Shown: one piece after another, positions 57,087 to 64,000 of the stretch
Position numbering within the stretch: the stretch's first letter is position 1
How the letters are laid out: each line of letters begins with the position of its first letter
Assembly: GCF_014653695.1 (NCBI RefSeq)
Contig: NZ_BNAR01000022.1
Coordinates: 1 to 64,000, forward strand
Length of the DNA: 64,000 nucleotides
Direction: 5' to 3'
Source: Lentzea cavernae
Lineage (GTDB): Bacteria > Actinomycetota > Actinomycetes > Mycobacteriales > Pseudonocardiaceae
Translations under genes and position numbers: made by a program
Notes under the pieces: generated by a model
Told to the model about the DNA's origin: nothing
What the model saw: only the letters and a program-made list of their open reading frames with translations
Databases searched by the model: none

Positions 57087-57899
57087 TCACCACCGCATCC
57101 GCAGCAGCTTCCCGACGTCGCGGAGCTTCGGGATGGCGCTGACGACCTTCATCTGGACCCTGCCGGACCTGGGCAACGCGTCCGCGTGCGGCAGGTCCAC
57201 GCTGCGCCAGGCGTCCACTGTGGTCAGTCCGGGCCGCAGCGCCTCGATCTCGCGCGGGTCGTCGACGCCCCAGTGCAACGTCGCGCCGGCGTTGCGCACG
57301 GCGGGCACGAGCTTCTGCAGCTTGATCCCCCACGAGCCGTAGACGTCGAACAGCAGCTCACCGCTGGGGAACCGGTTCGTGATCCGGCTGATCAACGCGT
57401 GCCCCTCCTGCTGCGTGAGGTACATCGACAGGCCCTCGAACACGGCGACGACCGGGCCGTCGGCGGGCACCTCGGCGAGCCACGCCTCCTCGGTGACCGA
57501 CGACGCCACGAGCCGGTAGTCGCCCCGGGGCTCGGGCAGGAGCTTGTGCCGCAACGCCACGACGTCGGGCATGTCGACGTCGATCCACCGCACGGTGCCC
57601 GGCCGTTCGACCCGGTACGCGCGGGTGTCGAGCCCGCAGGCCAGGTGCAGCACCGTGCAGGACGGGTTGCGGCGCAGGAACTCGCGCGTCCAGTCGTCGA
57701 GCACCCGGCCGCGGATGGCGACGCCGACCGCGCTGGTCGTGTTCATCCCGGTCTTGCCGAAGTCGTAGTCGATGCGGTCGACGGCACGCTTGGCCTCGTC
57801 GTCGTGCAGCACGGACGCGGGCCGCTCGCTGTCGAGGGCCCGGCCGTACAGCGTGGCGAGCATGGTCTCCTGCGCACCGGTCAGTGCGATCTTCTCCAC
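57087..57899 (-). CDS. class I SAM-dependent methyltransferase (LCM/TcmP-like)
   Basis: 270 residues from GTG 57899 (VEKIALTGAQETMLATLYGR). LCM-family features: FGKTGMNTTSAVGVAIRGRV, VLHLACGLDTRAYRVERPGT (SAM motif), WIDVDMPDVVALRHKLLP, VAVFEGLSMYL. O-methyltransferase of unknown substrate. Follows the AhpD-like gene by a few bases, likely cotranscribed. Confidence 0.85.
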   Translation of the reverse strand: MEKIALTGAQETMLATLYGRALDSERPASVLHDDEAKRAVDRIDYDFGKTGMNTTSAVGVAIRGRVLDDWTREFLRRNPSCTVLHLACGLDTRAYRVERPGTVRWIDVDMPDVVALRHKLLPEPRGDYRLVASSVTEEAWLAEVPADGPVVAVFEGLSMYLTQQEGHALISRITNRFPSGELLFDVYGSWGIKLQKLVPAVRNAGATLHWGVDDPREIEALRPGLTTVDAWRSVDLPHADALPRSGRVQMKVVSAIPKLRDVGKLLRMRW

Positions 57900-57903
57900 C
57901 TCC

Positions 57904-58461
57904 CTAGTCTGTCGGGACGCGGCAGGCGTCACCACTGGTGAATCCCTGATCTTTGATGTCGAACGCGCTGTTGAACCGGGCTCGCTGGTTCTCCAGCGCG
58001 ATCTGGTAGGTCAGGGCGATGAGTTCCTTGCGTCCCAGCAGGTTCTCGAGCTCGGCGATCTGCTCGTCGGTGACGGTGATCGGCGTGCGGGTCATCGCGT
58101 CGGCGTAGGCGAGCGCCTTGCGTTCTAGGTCGGTGAACAGCGGTGAGGTGGCGTAGTCGTCGATGTGCTTGAGGCGTTCGAGGTCGAGGCCTCCGTGCTT
58201 CATCAGCATGGCGCCGAAGTCCACGCACCACGAGCAGCCCAGCTGCACTGCGGTCCGGTAGACGCACAGCTCGAACAACGGCCCGTGGACCGCCTTCTTG
58301 ACCGCCAGCTCGTGGCGGCCGCTCGCGATCAGCAGCTTCGGGTGGTGCGCCATCACCGTGACGGGCTCCGGCACCGCCCCGAACTCGCGCCGCGCGAACC
58401 AGTACACGGCCTTGAGCAGCGGGCCCGCGTCCTTCTTGGCAACTCCCCTGATCCTCGTCAT
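57904..58461 (-). CDS. carboxymuconolactone decarboxylase/AhpD-like protein
   Basis: 185 residues from ATG 58461. AhpD fold with the redox CxxC in LGCSWCVDFGAMLMKHGG, preceded by ELCVYRTAVQ and followed by KALAYADAMTRTPITVTDEQ. Members serve as peroxide-linked disulfide reductases or decarboxylases; ECF41/SigJ sigma factors typically control one such gene, which fits the neighbouring sigma gene. Confidence 0.85.
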   Translation of the reverse strand: MTRIRGVAKKDAGPLLKAVYWFARREFGAVPEPVTVMAHHPKLLIASGRHELAVKKAVHGPLFELCVYRTAVQLGCSWCVDFGAMLMKHGGLDLERLKHIDDYATSPLFTDLERKALAYADAMTRTPITVTDEQIAELENLLGRKELIALTYQIALENQRARFNSAFDIKDQGFTSGDACRVPTD

Positions 58462-58543
58462 GCCCACTGGACGGGACGGCCCGCCGGAACGTGACACCTT
58501 TGGGTGACTGGGGCGCGAGCCGGTCTGCTCATAGGGTCCCTGC

Positions 58544-58720
58544 ATGAGCAACGACTTCGTGCTGGACATCGACCACGAGTCGGCCGGCCTGCTGGCGGGA
58601 ACGCTGCTGGCAGGCGACTCGTGTGCGGTCCCGGTGCGGCACCAGAACGTCAAACTGCTGCTGTGCGCGCTGCCGGGCGAGGACGGGATGCGCCTGTTCC
58701 TGCGCCGCAACACGCCCTAG
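58544..58720 (+). CDS. small hypothetical protein
   Basis: 58 residues starting MSNDFVLDIDHESAGLLAGT and ending RLFLRRNTP. Good codon bias but a weak SD. Ends 4 nt inside the convergent DUF5753-like gene. Could be a small partner of that protein; no family recognised (not an obvious DUF397). Confidence 0.5.
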   Translation: MSNDFVLDIDHESAGLLAGTLLAGDSCAVPVRHQNVKLLLCALPGEDGMRLFLRRNTP

Positions 58721-59235
58721 CGGTCGTACACGGCCACGTACTCCATGAGCACGTCGCGCGACCGTTCGTTGTCGAGCGCGACGGCGTGCATGCGCTGGAA
58801 GATCTGCACCGCCCGTTCGACGGTCGCAGTGTCGCTGGCGAGCGTCCAGTTCGCGAGGTAGACCAGCGGCGGCTCGTGTTCGTACTGGATGAGGGCGTAG
58901 TCGAGCCCGACCGCCGCCGCCCCGCCCGCGCTGGCCGGCACGATCCGGATGAACGGCGCGTGGAACAGCAGGTGCAGGACCTGGTCCTCCATCAGCCTGT
59001 CACCCCCGACCACGGTTTGCAGCGCGTACTCGTGGATGAAGAACACGCATCGGGGTAACACGCTGTCCGGCTGCAGATCGGGCGTCGGGGCGAAGCCCAG
59101 GGCCCTGGCCAGCTCTTTCGCGTAGCACTCGGTTCTGAGCAGGACGGGAACGGTGACGCCGCTGAAGCAGGTGATACTCGTGGCGCCCGCCGCGGCGAGC
59201 ACGACGAGCTGCTCGCCGGCACCGTGCTGGGTCAT
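58717..59235 (-). CDS. stand-alone DUF5753-like (Scr1-type) protein without HTH
   Basis: 172 residues. TVPVLLRTECYAKELARALG, LPRCVFFIHEYALQTVVGGD, RLMEDQVLHLLFHAPFIRIV and ASAGG correspond to the DUF5753 sensor domain usually fused behind an Xre HTH, which is missing here. It may sense a ligand or sequester a partner. Compare the complete Xre-DUF5753 at 35086. Confidence 0.65.
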   Translation of the reverse strand: MTQHGAGEQLVVLAAAGATSITCFSGVTVPVLLRTECYAKELARALGFAPTPDLQPDSVLPRCVFFIHEYALQTVVGGDRLMEDQVLHLLFHAPFIRIVPASAGGAAAVGLDYALIQYEHEPPLVYLANWTLASDTATVERAVQIFQRMHAVALDNERSRDVLMEYVAVYDR

Positions 59236-59314
59236 GCGCAGAACGGTAAGCCCATGATCATGATCTCGCCGCGCGAAACGCCCGCCCTACAGGGCGAATG
59301 GTCCCCGGAACTGG

Positions 59315-60322
59315 TTACGGCCTGGCAACCTGCGCGAGGAAGTAGATCGCGCCGGACCGAGCGTGCCGCACCGCCAGCAGGAACGGCCGGTCGACCGTCA
59401 CCACGACCGGGTCGACGGGGATCTCGATCGACACCGTCCGGAACGTGACCGCGGTGGCCGCCGCGCCCTCGAGACCCTCCTCGTCCAGCCGCAGCACGGC
59501 CTCGTGCACCACGTCGTCCACGAACATCCGCTCGTCCGGTGAGAGGCCGGAGAAGTCGGCGTCGCGCGCGAACATGCGCTCGACTCCCAGCTGCCGCAAG
59601 GTGTTCTTCAGGTTGAACTTCGCCCGTACGTCCACTTTGGGCAGTGAGAGTTCGAGCCGCGTGAAGTCCCGCGCGGTGAAAGCGGACGCAGGCAGCGGCT
59701 GGTCGAGCGACTCGTCCGGCAGCAGGACCACGGTCTCGACGCCCGAGTCCGCGGGCAGCACGACCGTCTGCCAGCCGTCGTGGCGGGCGTAGCGGAACTT
59801 CTCCGTCACCTTCATCGTCGGCACGTCCACGTCGCCGCCGGGCGCGTGGAACGGCTTCGGCGCGGTCTCCCAGTTCGAGAACGGGTTCAGCCAGCCGACC
59901 TTGAGGTACAGGGCGTTGACGATGATCGCGGCGGCGTCCGCGGGCGGCGCGTCCTCCAGCAGTTCGGGGATGAGGCCGCGGGTGGTCTCGGCGACGTCGG
60001 TGTTGACGAGCTTGCGGACCGTCGCGGGGTCGGAGAACGCCGTGCGGCGCACCGATCCGGCCAGTGAGAAGTCCGCGTTGAGCGTCAGGTCGTCGTCGGC
60101 CCACAACGTGTTCGCGACGGCCAACTCGGGCACGTCGAGCGCGTCGGAGGCGTCGAAGCCCTGGAGCAGGCCGTCGAGTTCGGCACGGGTCTCGCCGCGG
60201 GCGGCCTCGTGGGTGAGCGCGAGCGCGCTGGCCACCGAGAACGGCGACCAGCACGCGTTCGAGGACGGATCAGGTACGGCGACGCGGTGCAGGTTCAGGG
60301 CGAAGTCGGCCTGATCGGTCAC
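59315..60322 (-). CDS. serpin-family protease inhibitor
   Basis: 335 residues from GTG 60322 (VTDQADFALNLHRVAVPDPS). Serpin signatures: SPFSVASALALTHEAARGET, IVNALYLKVGWLNPF, and a reactive-centre hinge EEGLEGAAATAV followed by TFRTVSIEIP and the shutter VDRPFLLAVRHARSGAIYFL. Hinge position P14 is Leu and P12 Gly, where Thr/Ser and Ala are usual; P1-P1' would be about Val-Ser. No signal peptide is seen, so it may act inside the cell. Confidence 0.88.
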   Translation of the reverse strand: MTDQADFALNLHRVAVPDPSSNACWSPFSVASALALTHEAARGETRAELDGLLQGFDASDALDVPELAVANTLWADDDLTLNADFSLAGSVRRTAFSDPATVRKLVNTDVAETTRGLIPELLEDAPPADAAAIIVNALYLKVGWLNPFSNWETAPKPFHAPGGDVDVPTMKVTEKFRYARHDGWQTVVLPADSGVETVVLLPDESLDQPLPASAFTARDFTRLELSLPKVDVRAKFNLKNTLRQLGVERMFARDADFSGLSPDERMFVDDVVHEAVLRLDEEGLEGAAATAVTFRTVSIEIPVDPVVVTVDRPFLLAVRHARSGAIYFLAQVARP

Positions 60323-60330
60323 AGAGGCTC

Positions 60331-60549
60331 CTAATGACGTGGGTCTGGCAGTGCCATCACGATCGGATCGTCCGGGACGGGCCGCTCCCCCGCTCCTCCC
60401 ATCGGCCCGGAAGGCTTGGGGCGGCGGGGTTCGCGCACACCGGCCGAACCGTCGTCGTCCCCCTGGTCGTCGAAGCCCACGGGCACGGCTTCCCTGCTCG
60501 GTCTCCGCCACGGCCATGGTCGGCCTGGCGGTCTTGATTCGTCCGCCAT
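60331..60549 (-). CDS. small Pro/Arg/Asp-rich protein
   Basis: 72 residues from ATG 60549, eleven bases after dgt, ending DPIVMALPDPRH. Low complexity, disordered, with clear high-GC codon use but also plausible frames on the other strand. May be a small gene between dgt and serpin, or noncoding. No family recognised. Confidence 0.4.
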   Translation of the reverse strand: MADESRPPGRPWPWRRPSREAVPVGFDDQGDDDGSAGVREPRRPKPSGPMGGAGERPVPDDPIVMALPDPRH

Positions 60550-60559
60550 GCCCTCGAAG

Positions 60560-61801
60560 CTACGCCGATGCGCGGTGCCAGGCCACGGCTTGCGCGTCGG
60601 TGAGCAGCGCGACCTGGTCGATGACGACGCGAAGCCGTGCGGCGCAAGAGGAAGCGGCCTCGAACACCGGGCGGAACGCGGGGTCGAGCAGTTCCGGGCG
60701 TTCCAGCAGACGGGTGACGAGTTCGGTGATCAGGTCGCGCTGGTCGGCCTGCATGGCCAGGCGCGCGGGGTCGCTCATCACGTACCGCACGGCCATCGCC
60801 TTGAGCAGCGCCACCTCCGCCGCGACCTGGCTCGGGATCTCCAGCGAGGCGCCGTACCTCGTCAACGCCCCGTCGCCGTGCACGGCACGTGTCGCGGTGA
60901 CGGCCGCGGAGGCGAAACGGCCGACCAGTTCACTGGTCAGGTTCTTCAACGCCACCTGCGCGCCGAGCGAGCCGTCGTACTCGTGGTCGGCCCAGTACGC
61001 GATCACCGGCAGCTTCAGCAGTTCCTCGGCGGTGGCCTCGAGCGTCGCGACCGACTCGTCGGAGAACGTCTTCGCGGCGAGCGACGCGATGGCGGCGCGT
61101 TCCTCGGCACTGGCCAGCGCGCCGAGACTGATGCGGTGGGCCAGGACGCCGTCCTCGACGTCGTGCACGGAGTACGCCACGTCGTCGGACCAGTCCATCA
61201 CCTGCGCCTCGACGCACCTCTCGCGTTCGGGCGCACCCGCGCGCATCCACTCGAACACCTCGAGGTCGTCGTCGTACACGCCGAACTTCACCATGCCCGG
61301 CGTGCGCTTCCACGGGTACTTCGTCGACGCGTCGAGCACCGCGCGCGTGAGGTTCAGGCCGTGCGCGGTCTTCGGTTCCAAGCGCGCGAGGATGCGGAAC
61401 GTCTGCGCGTTGCCCTCGAAACCCCCGCACGGGCCGGCGATCTCGTTCAGCGCCCTCTCGCCGTTGTGCCCGAACGGCGGATGACCGATGTCGTGCGCGA
61501 GGCCGGCCGTGTCGACGATGTCCGGGTCGCAGCCCAGTTCCTCGCCGATGCCGCGACCGATCTGCGCGACCTCCAGCGAGTGCGTCAGGCGCGTGCGCGG
61601 CACACCGGTGACCTCGGAGCCCTCGCCGGGGCCGACGACCTGGGTCTTGCCCGCGAGCCTGCGCAACGCCGCGGAGTGCAGCACGCGGGCGCGGTCACGG
61701 GAGAACGGTGTGCGTTTCTCGATGCGGGCACCCGGCAGCGCGGCGCTCTTGGGGTCTTCGGGGAGCAGGCGCTCCGCGTCGTGGCCGGTGTATCCCATCA
61801 C
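60560..61801 (-). CDS. dgt: deoxyguanosinetriphosphate triphosphohydrolase-like protein
   Basis: 413 residues. HD-domain dNTPase: RTRLTHSLEVAQIGRGIGEE (first His), LAHDIGHPPFGHNGERALNE (HD motif), DWSDDVAYSVHDVEDG (second HD-type Asp). The Dgt family converts dNTPs to deoxynucleosides; it is often near dnaG in actinobacteria, as here. It overlaps the YdcF-like gene by ATGA. Confidence 0.93.
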   Translation of the reverse strand: MMGYTGHDAERLLPEDPKSAALPGARIEKRTPFSRDRARVLHSAALRRLAGKTQVVGPGEGSEVTGVPRTRLTHSLEVAQIGRGIGEELGCDPDIVDTAGLAHDIGHPPFGHNGERALNEIAGPCGGFEGNAQTFRILARLEPKTAHGLNLTRAVLDASTKYPWKRTPGMVKFGVYDDDLEVFEWMRAGAPERERCVEAQVMDWSDDVAYSVHDVEDGVLAHRISLGALASAEERAAIASLAAKTFSDESVATLEATAEELLKLPVIAYWADHEYDGSLGAQVALKNLTSELVGRFASAAVTATRAVHGDGALTRYGASLEIPSQVAAEVALLKAMAVRYVMSDPARLAMQADQRDLITELVTRLLERPELLDPAFRPVFEAASSCAARLRVVIDQVALLTDAQAVAWHRASA

Positions 61802-62463
61802 CCGATTTTAGGGAGTTTGAGCTCGTCGAACACGCCGGCGTGGGCCTTCATCAAGCGGTAGTAGAGCAATGCTCCGGTCTCGCGCTTGATGTAGAACCAC
61901 TGCGTTTCGCGCGTCTGCACGTTCGGGCCGCTGCGGGTCGGGGACGTCCACGCGTGCAGACCGGCGTCCTCGGCCATCGTGCGGGCGCGCAGCGAGTGCC
62001 ACGGGTCGCTGACGATCACGGCGGTCTTCAGGTCGCGCTCCTGGGCGACCGACGCGACGGCCCGCAGCGACCCGAGCGTGTCCGCGCCCTCGCCGACCTG
62101 CAGCACCCTGTCCTCCGGCACACCGCGCTTGACCAGCCAGAGCTTGCCGACCTGGCCCTCGGTGAAGTTGTCGCCGGGCTGACGGCCGCCGGTCGTGGCG
62201 ATGTAGCTGACGACGCCTTCCTGGTACAGGCCGAGCGCGTGCTCCAGCCGTGCCGCAAGCACGTCGGACGGGACGCCGTTGTACTGCGCGGCGCCGAGGA
62301 CGATCGCCATGTCGGCCTTCGTCCAGTCGTCCACCCGCGCGACCTGCCACACGCGGAACGCCGTGCCGCCGCCCACGAGCATGCCGATGACCAACGCCCC
62401 GAAGACGAGGCGCAACACGATCCGGCGAATCCTGGCGAGTGGCTTGAGGGGCGTGGTCCGCAC
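61798..62463 (-). CDS. YdcF/SanA (DUF218) membrane-anchored protein
   Basis: 221 residues. N-terminal membrane anchor (IVLRLVFGALVIGMLVGGGT), then the DUF218 Rossmann-like core (DMAIVLGAAQYNGVPSDVLA, GGRQPGDNFTEG, AVIVSDPWHSLRARTMAEDA). SanA/YdcF proteins influence envelope barrier or bind SAM; precise function unclear. Probably heads an operon with dgt. Confidence 0.85.
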   Translation of the reverse strand: MRTTPLKPLARIRRIVLRLVFGALVIGMLVGGGTAFRVWQVARVDDWTKADMAIVLGAAQYNGVPSDVLAARLEHALGLYQEGVVSYIATTGGRQPGDNFTEGQVGKLWLVKRGVPEDRVLQVGEGADTLGSLRAVASVAQERDLKTAVIVSDPWHSLRARTMAEDAGLHAWTSPTRSGPNVQTRETQWFYIKRETGALLYYRLMKAHAGVFDELKLPKIG

Positions 62464-62522
62464 ACCTGCATGGTTCCAGACCGGGCGGGTGTCGCGTTGA
62501 CGCCCCTGCGAGGATCATCGTC

Positions 62523-63254
62523 ATGCCTGCTGAGCAGCCCACGATCCTCGCCACGTCCGGAGGCCTGCGCTCGGGGCGCCGGACCCTCGTCGAGTTCAAC
62601 AAGCTGATCCACTTCGCCCTGGACCTGTCCGGCGTGCAGGGCCGCGCGCCGCGCCTGTGCCACGTCGGCACCGCGGGCGGCGACCAGCGGGCGATGAACG
62701 CGAACATGGCCGAGGCGGGCAGGGTCGCGGGCGTCGACGTGTCCGTCCTGAACCTGTTCACGATGCCGCCGACCGACGACCTCGAGGACTACGTGCTGTC
62801 CTGCGACGTCATCTGGGTGGGTGGCGGTTCGGTGGCGAACCTGCTCGCGGTGTGGGAGGTGCACGGCCTCGGCGCCGTCTTCCGCAAGGCGTGGGAGGCG
62901 GGCGTGGTGCTCAGCGGCGTGTCGGCGGGTTCGATCTGCTGGCACGCGGGCGGTGCGACGGACTCGTTCGGCCCGGACCTCCGGATCGTCACGAACGGCC
63001 TGGGCTTCCTGCCCCACGGCAACGGCGTGCACTACGACTCCGAGGAGCAGCGCCGCCCGAAGATCCACGAGGCCGTGGCCGCCGGGGTGCTGCCGACGAC
63101 GTACTGCACCGACGACGGCGCCGGCCTGCTGTACCGGGGCACTCAGTTGGTCGAAGCCGTGACGGAACGTGCCGGTTCCGGCGCATACGTGGTGGTCAGG
63201 GACGATTCTTCAGGAACCGCACAGGAGGAAAAGCTCGACACCAGGGCCTTGTGA
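62523..63254 (+). CDS. peptidase E-like (S51) serine peptidase
   Basis: 243 residues. Class I glutaminase-like fold with the nucleophile elbow VLSGVSAGSICWHAGGATDS (Ser in SAGS), VIWVGGGSVANLLAVWE and HYDSEEQRRPKIH. Family S51 dipeptidases/cyanophycinase-like enzymes cleave Asp-containing peptides; the C-terminus matches actinobacterial PepE-like proteins. Divergent from YdcF-like gene across 59 bp. Confidence 0.88.
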   Translation: MPAEQPTILATSGGLRSGRRTLVEFNKLIHFALDLSGVQGRAPRLCHVGTAGGDQRAMNANMAEAGRVAGVDVSVLNLFTMPPTDDLEDYVLSCDVIWVGGGSVANLLAVWEVHGLGAVFRKAWEAGVVLSGVSAGSICWHAGGATDSFGPDLRIVTNGLGFLPHGNGVHYDSEEQRRPKIHEAVAAGVLPTTYCTDDGAGLLYRGTQLVEAVTERAGSGAYVVVRDDSSGTAQEEKLDTRAL

Positions 63255-63270
63255 CGCGGACCTTGGAAGT

Positions 63271-64000
63271 GTGCGCTGGGCTCTGATCCTCCTCCTCGTG
63301 ACGGCGGTCTTCGCCATCCCGGACGCATCGCCGTGCCTTGCTCACGGCAAGCCCGCAGCCGATATATCGCGCGGTCCCGACGTGCTGGACTCGGGCGACG
63401 GCTCACTCGACCCCGGCGACACTGATATATCGGATACCAGTGCAATATCCGATATATCAGTCGCTGATATATCGGAGATTGCAGCAGCCGGAGGCGCGTC
63501 CGACGTCGGCGTCGCGGCGCTGGACCTGCAGACCGGCCAGGTGGTCTCCGCACAGGGCGACAAGCCGTTCTACTCGGCGTCGCTGTCGAAGCTGATCCTC
63601 GCCTTCGACGCGCTGCGGCAGCCGTTGTCCGACGCGGACCAGGACCTGATCCGGCGCGCCCTGAGCGCGAGCGACGACAACGCCATGGACGTGCTGTGGA
63701 CGAGGTTCGACGGCATGGGCGCCATCGGCCGCGTCGCCGCCGAGGCAGGGCTTACAGGTACTCACGCCCCTGACGACCCCTCGCAGTGGGGAGAGGTCGT
63801 CATCACCGCGAACGACATGGTGCGGCTCTACCAGCACGTCCTCGCCTCACCGCAGCGCGACGCCGTCGTCGCGGCCCTGTCGTCCGCCACCGCCACCGCC
63901 GCCGACGGCTTCGACCAGGCGTTCGGCCTGCTCGGCGTCACCGGCGCCTACGCCAAGCAGGGCTGGATGTTCTACCTGCCGAGCGACGTCTACCTGCACA
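63271..64000 (+). CDS. serine beta-lactamase-like hydrolase (3' end outside the window)
   Basis: Reading frame from GTG 63271 to the window edge. N-terminal signal-peptide-like stretch (WALILLLVTAVFAIPDASPC), an unusual Asp-Ile-Ser-rich segment (about residues 31-68), then a class A beta-lactamase-like fold: YSASLSKLIL (SxxK), SASDDNAM (SDN) and TANDMVRLYQHVLA. The fold fits penicillin-recognising enzymes; a lipobox is possible around LAHG but not clear. Segment 63361-63473 uses ATA codons that are otherwise very rare here. Confidence 0.75.
   Translation, partial: MRWALILLLVTAVFAIPDASPCLAHGKPAADISRGPDVLDSGDGSLDPGDTDISDTSAISDISVADISEIAAAGGASDVGVAALDLQTGQVVSAQGDKPFYSASLSKLILAFDALRQPLSDADQDLIRRALSASDDNAMDVLWTRFDGMGAIGRVAAEAGLTGTHAPDDPSQWGEVVITANDMVRLYQHVLASPQRDAVVAALSSATATAADGFDQAFGLLGVTGAYAKQGWMFYLPSDVYLH
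63361..63473. repeat. four GATATATC palindromes inside the beta-lactamase-like gene
   Basis: GATATATC at 63361, 63424, 63451 and 63466; the last three lie in 12-bp contexts CTGATATATCGG, its reverse complement, and CTGATATATCGG again. All are in frame and encode Asp-Ile-Ser with the rare ATA codon. Confidence 0.9.

Noticed and set aside
60339..61861. Long plus-strand ORFs opposite dgt
   Set aside because: Antisense shadows; dgt HD motifs and overlap with the upstream gene fix the minus strand as coding.
1..64000. CRISPR array
   Set aside because: No run of regularly spaced identical repeats with unique spacers; the repeats found are att sites, operators and short tandem words.

Overview
This is high-GC actinobacterial chromosome, probably from the Pseudonocardiales (Lentzea, Saccharothrix or Actinosynnema type). 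That placement is an inference from codon use, WhiB proteins, AICE-type elements, GTG/TTG starts and the dgt/dnaG/tRNA-Asn/tRNA-Met neighbourhood.

Layout. (1) 1-4281: ordinary chromosome with an MFS exporter/xthA pair opposite an AraC regulator, and an SDR opposite its TetR regulator with two palindromic operators. (2) 4286-17281: a defence-like island. The minus strand reads a SbcD/YhaO-like phosphoesterase, a SbcC/YhaN-like SMC ATPase carrying a C-terminal Lsr2-type DNA-binding domain, a 243-residue protein of unknown function, and then two tandem noncoding RNAs that look like tRNAs with their halves swapped (T-arm and 3' acceptor strand first, 5' acceptor strand and D-arm second). The closest architecture I know is the tRNA-mimicking bacterial Y RNA (YrlA type). 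The plus strand, divergently, carries a Shango-type three-gene operon (TerB protein, DUF2791 ATPase, Lhr-like helicase) whose helicase has a DnaQ-type exonuclease fused to its C-terminus. (3) 17286-26954: a heavily deleted prophage (minor-head fragment, amber-interrupted scaffold, SU10-like capsid, connector, tail fragment, lysin, holin, large serine recombinase).

(4) 26920-39263: AICE-1, about 12.3 kb, integrated in tRNA-Met(CAT). It has a tyrosine integrase, an FtsK-type translocase, Spd-like proteins, WhiB, a Nudix protein (Pif-like), several HTH regulators and an AT-rich membrane/pentapeptide-like cargo gene; no replication initiator is visible. (5) 39402-40675: two chromosomal genes. (6) 40745-52540: AICE-2, about 11.8 kb, integrated in tRNA-Asn(GTT), with a complete int-xis-repSA-spd-tra set, GntR (KorSA-like), HicAB, SprT-like protease, a glycosyltransferase, three copies of an 18-20 bp palindromic operator and a 540-base noncoding region dominated by two very large inverted repeats. 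(7) 52577-64000: chromosome again, with tam, dnaG, an ECF41/SigJ-type sigma factor, methyltransferase, AhpD-like protein, a serpin, dgt, YdcF-like protein, peptidase E and a partial serine beta-lactamase-like hydrolase whose 5' part holds four in-frame GATATATC palindromes.

Working together: the most interesting unit is 4286-17281, where a structured-RNA pair, a nuclease/SMC pair that may be steered to AT-rich foreign DNA by Lsr2, and a Shango operon sit back to back. The two AICEs each carry the standard parts for excision and double-stranded DNA transfer; AICE-2 looks complete, AICE-1 looks replication-deficient.
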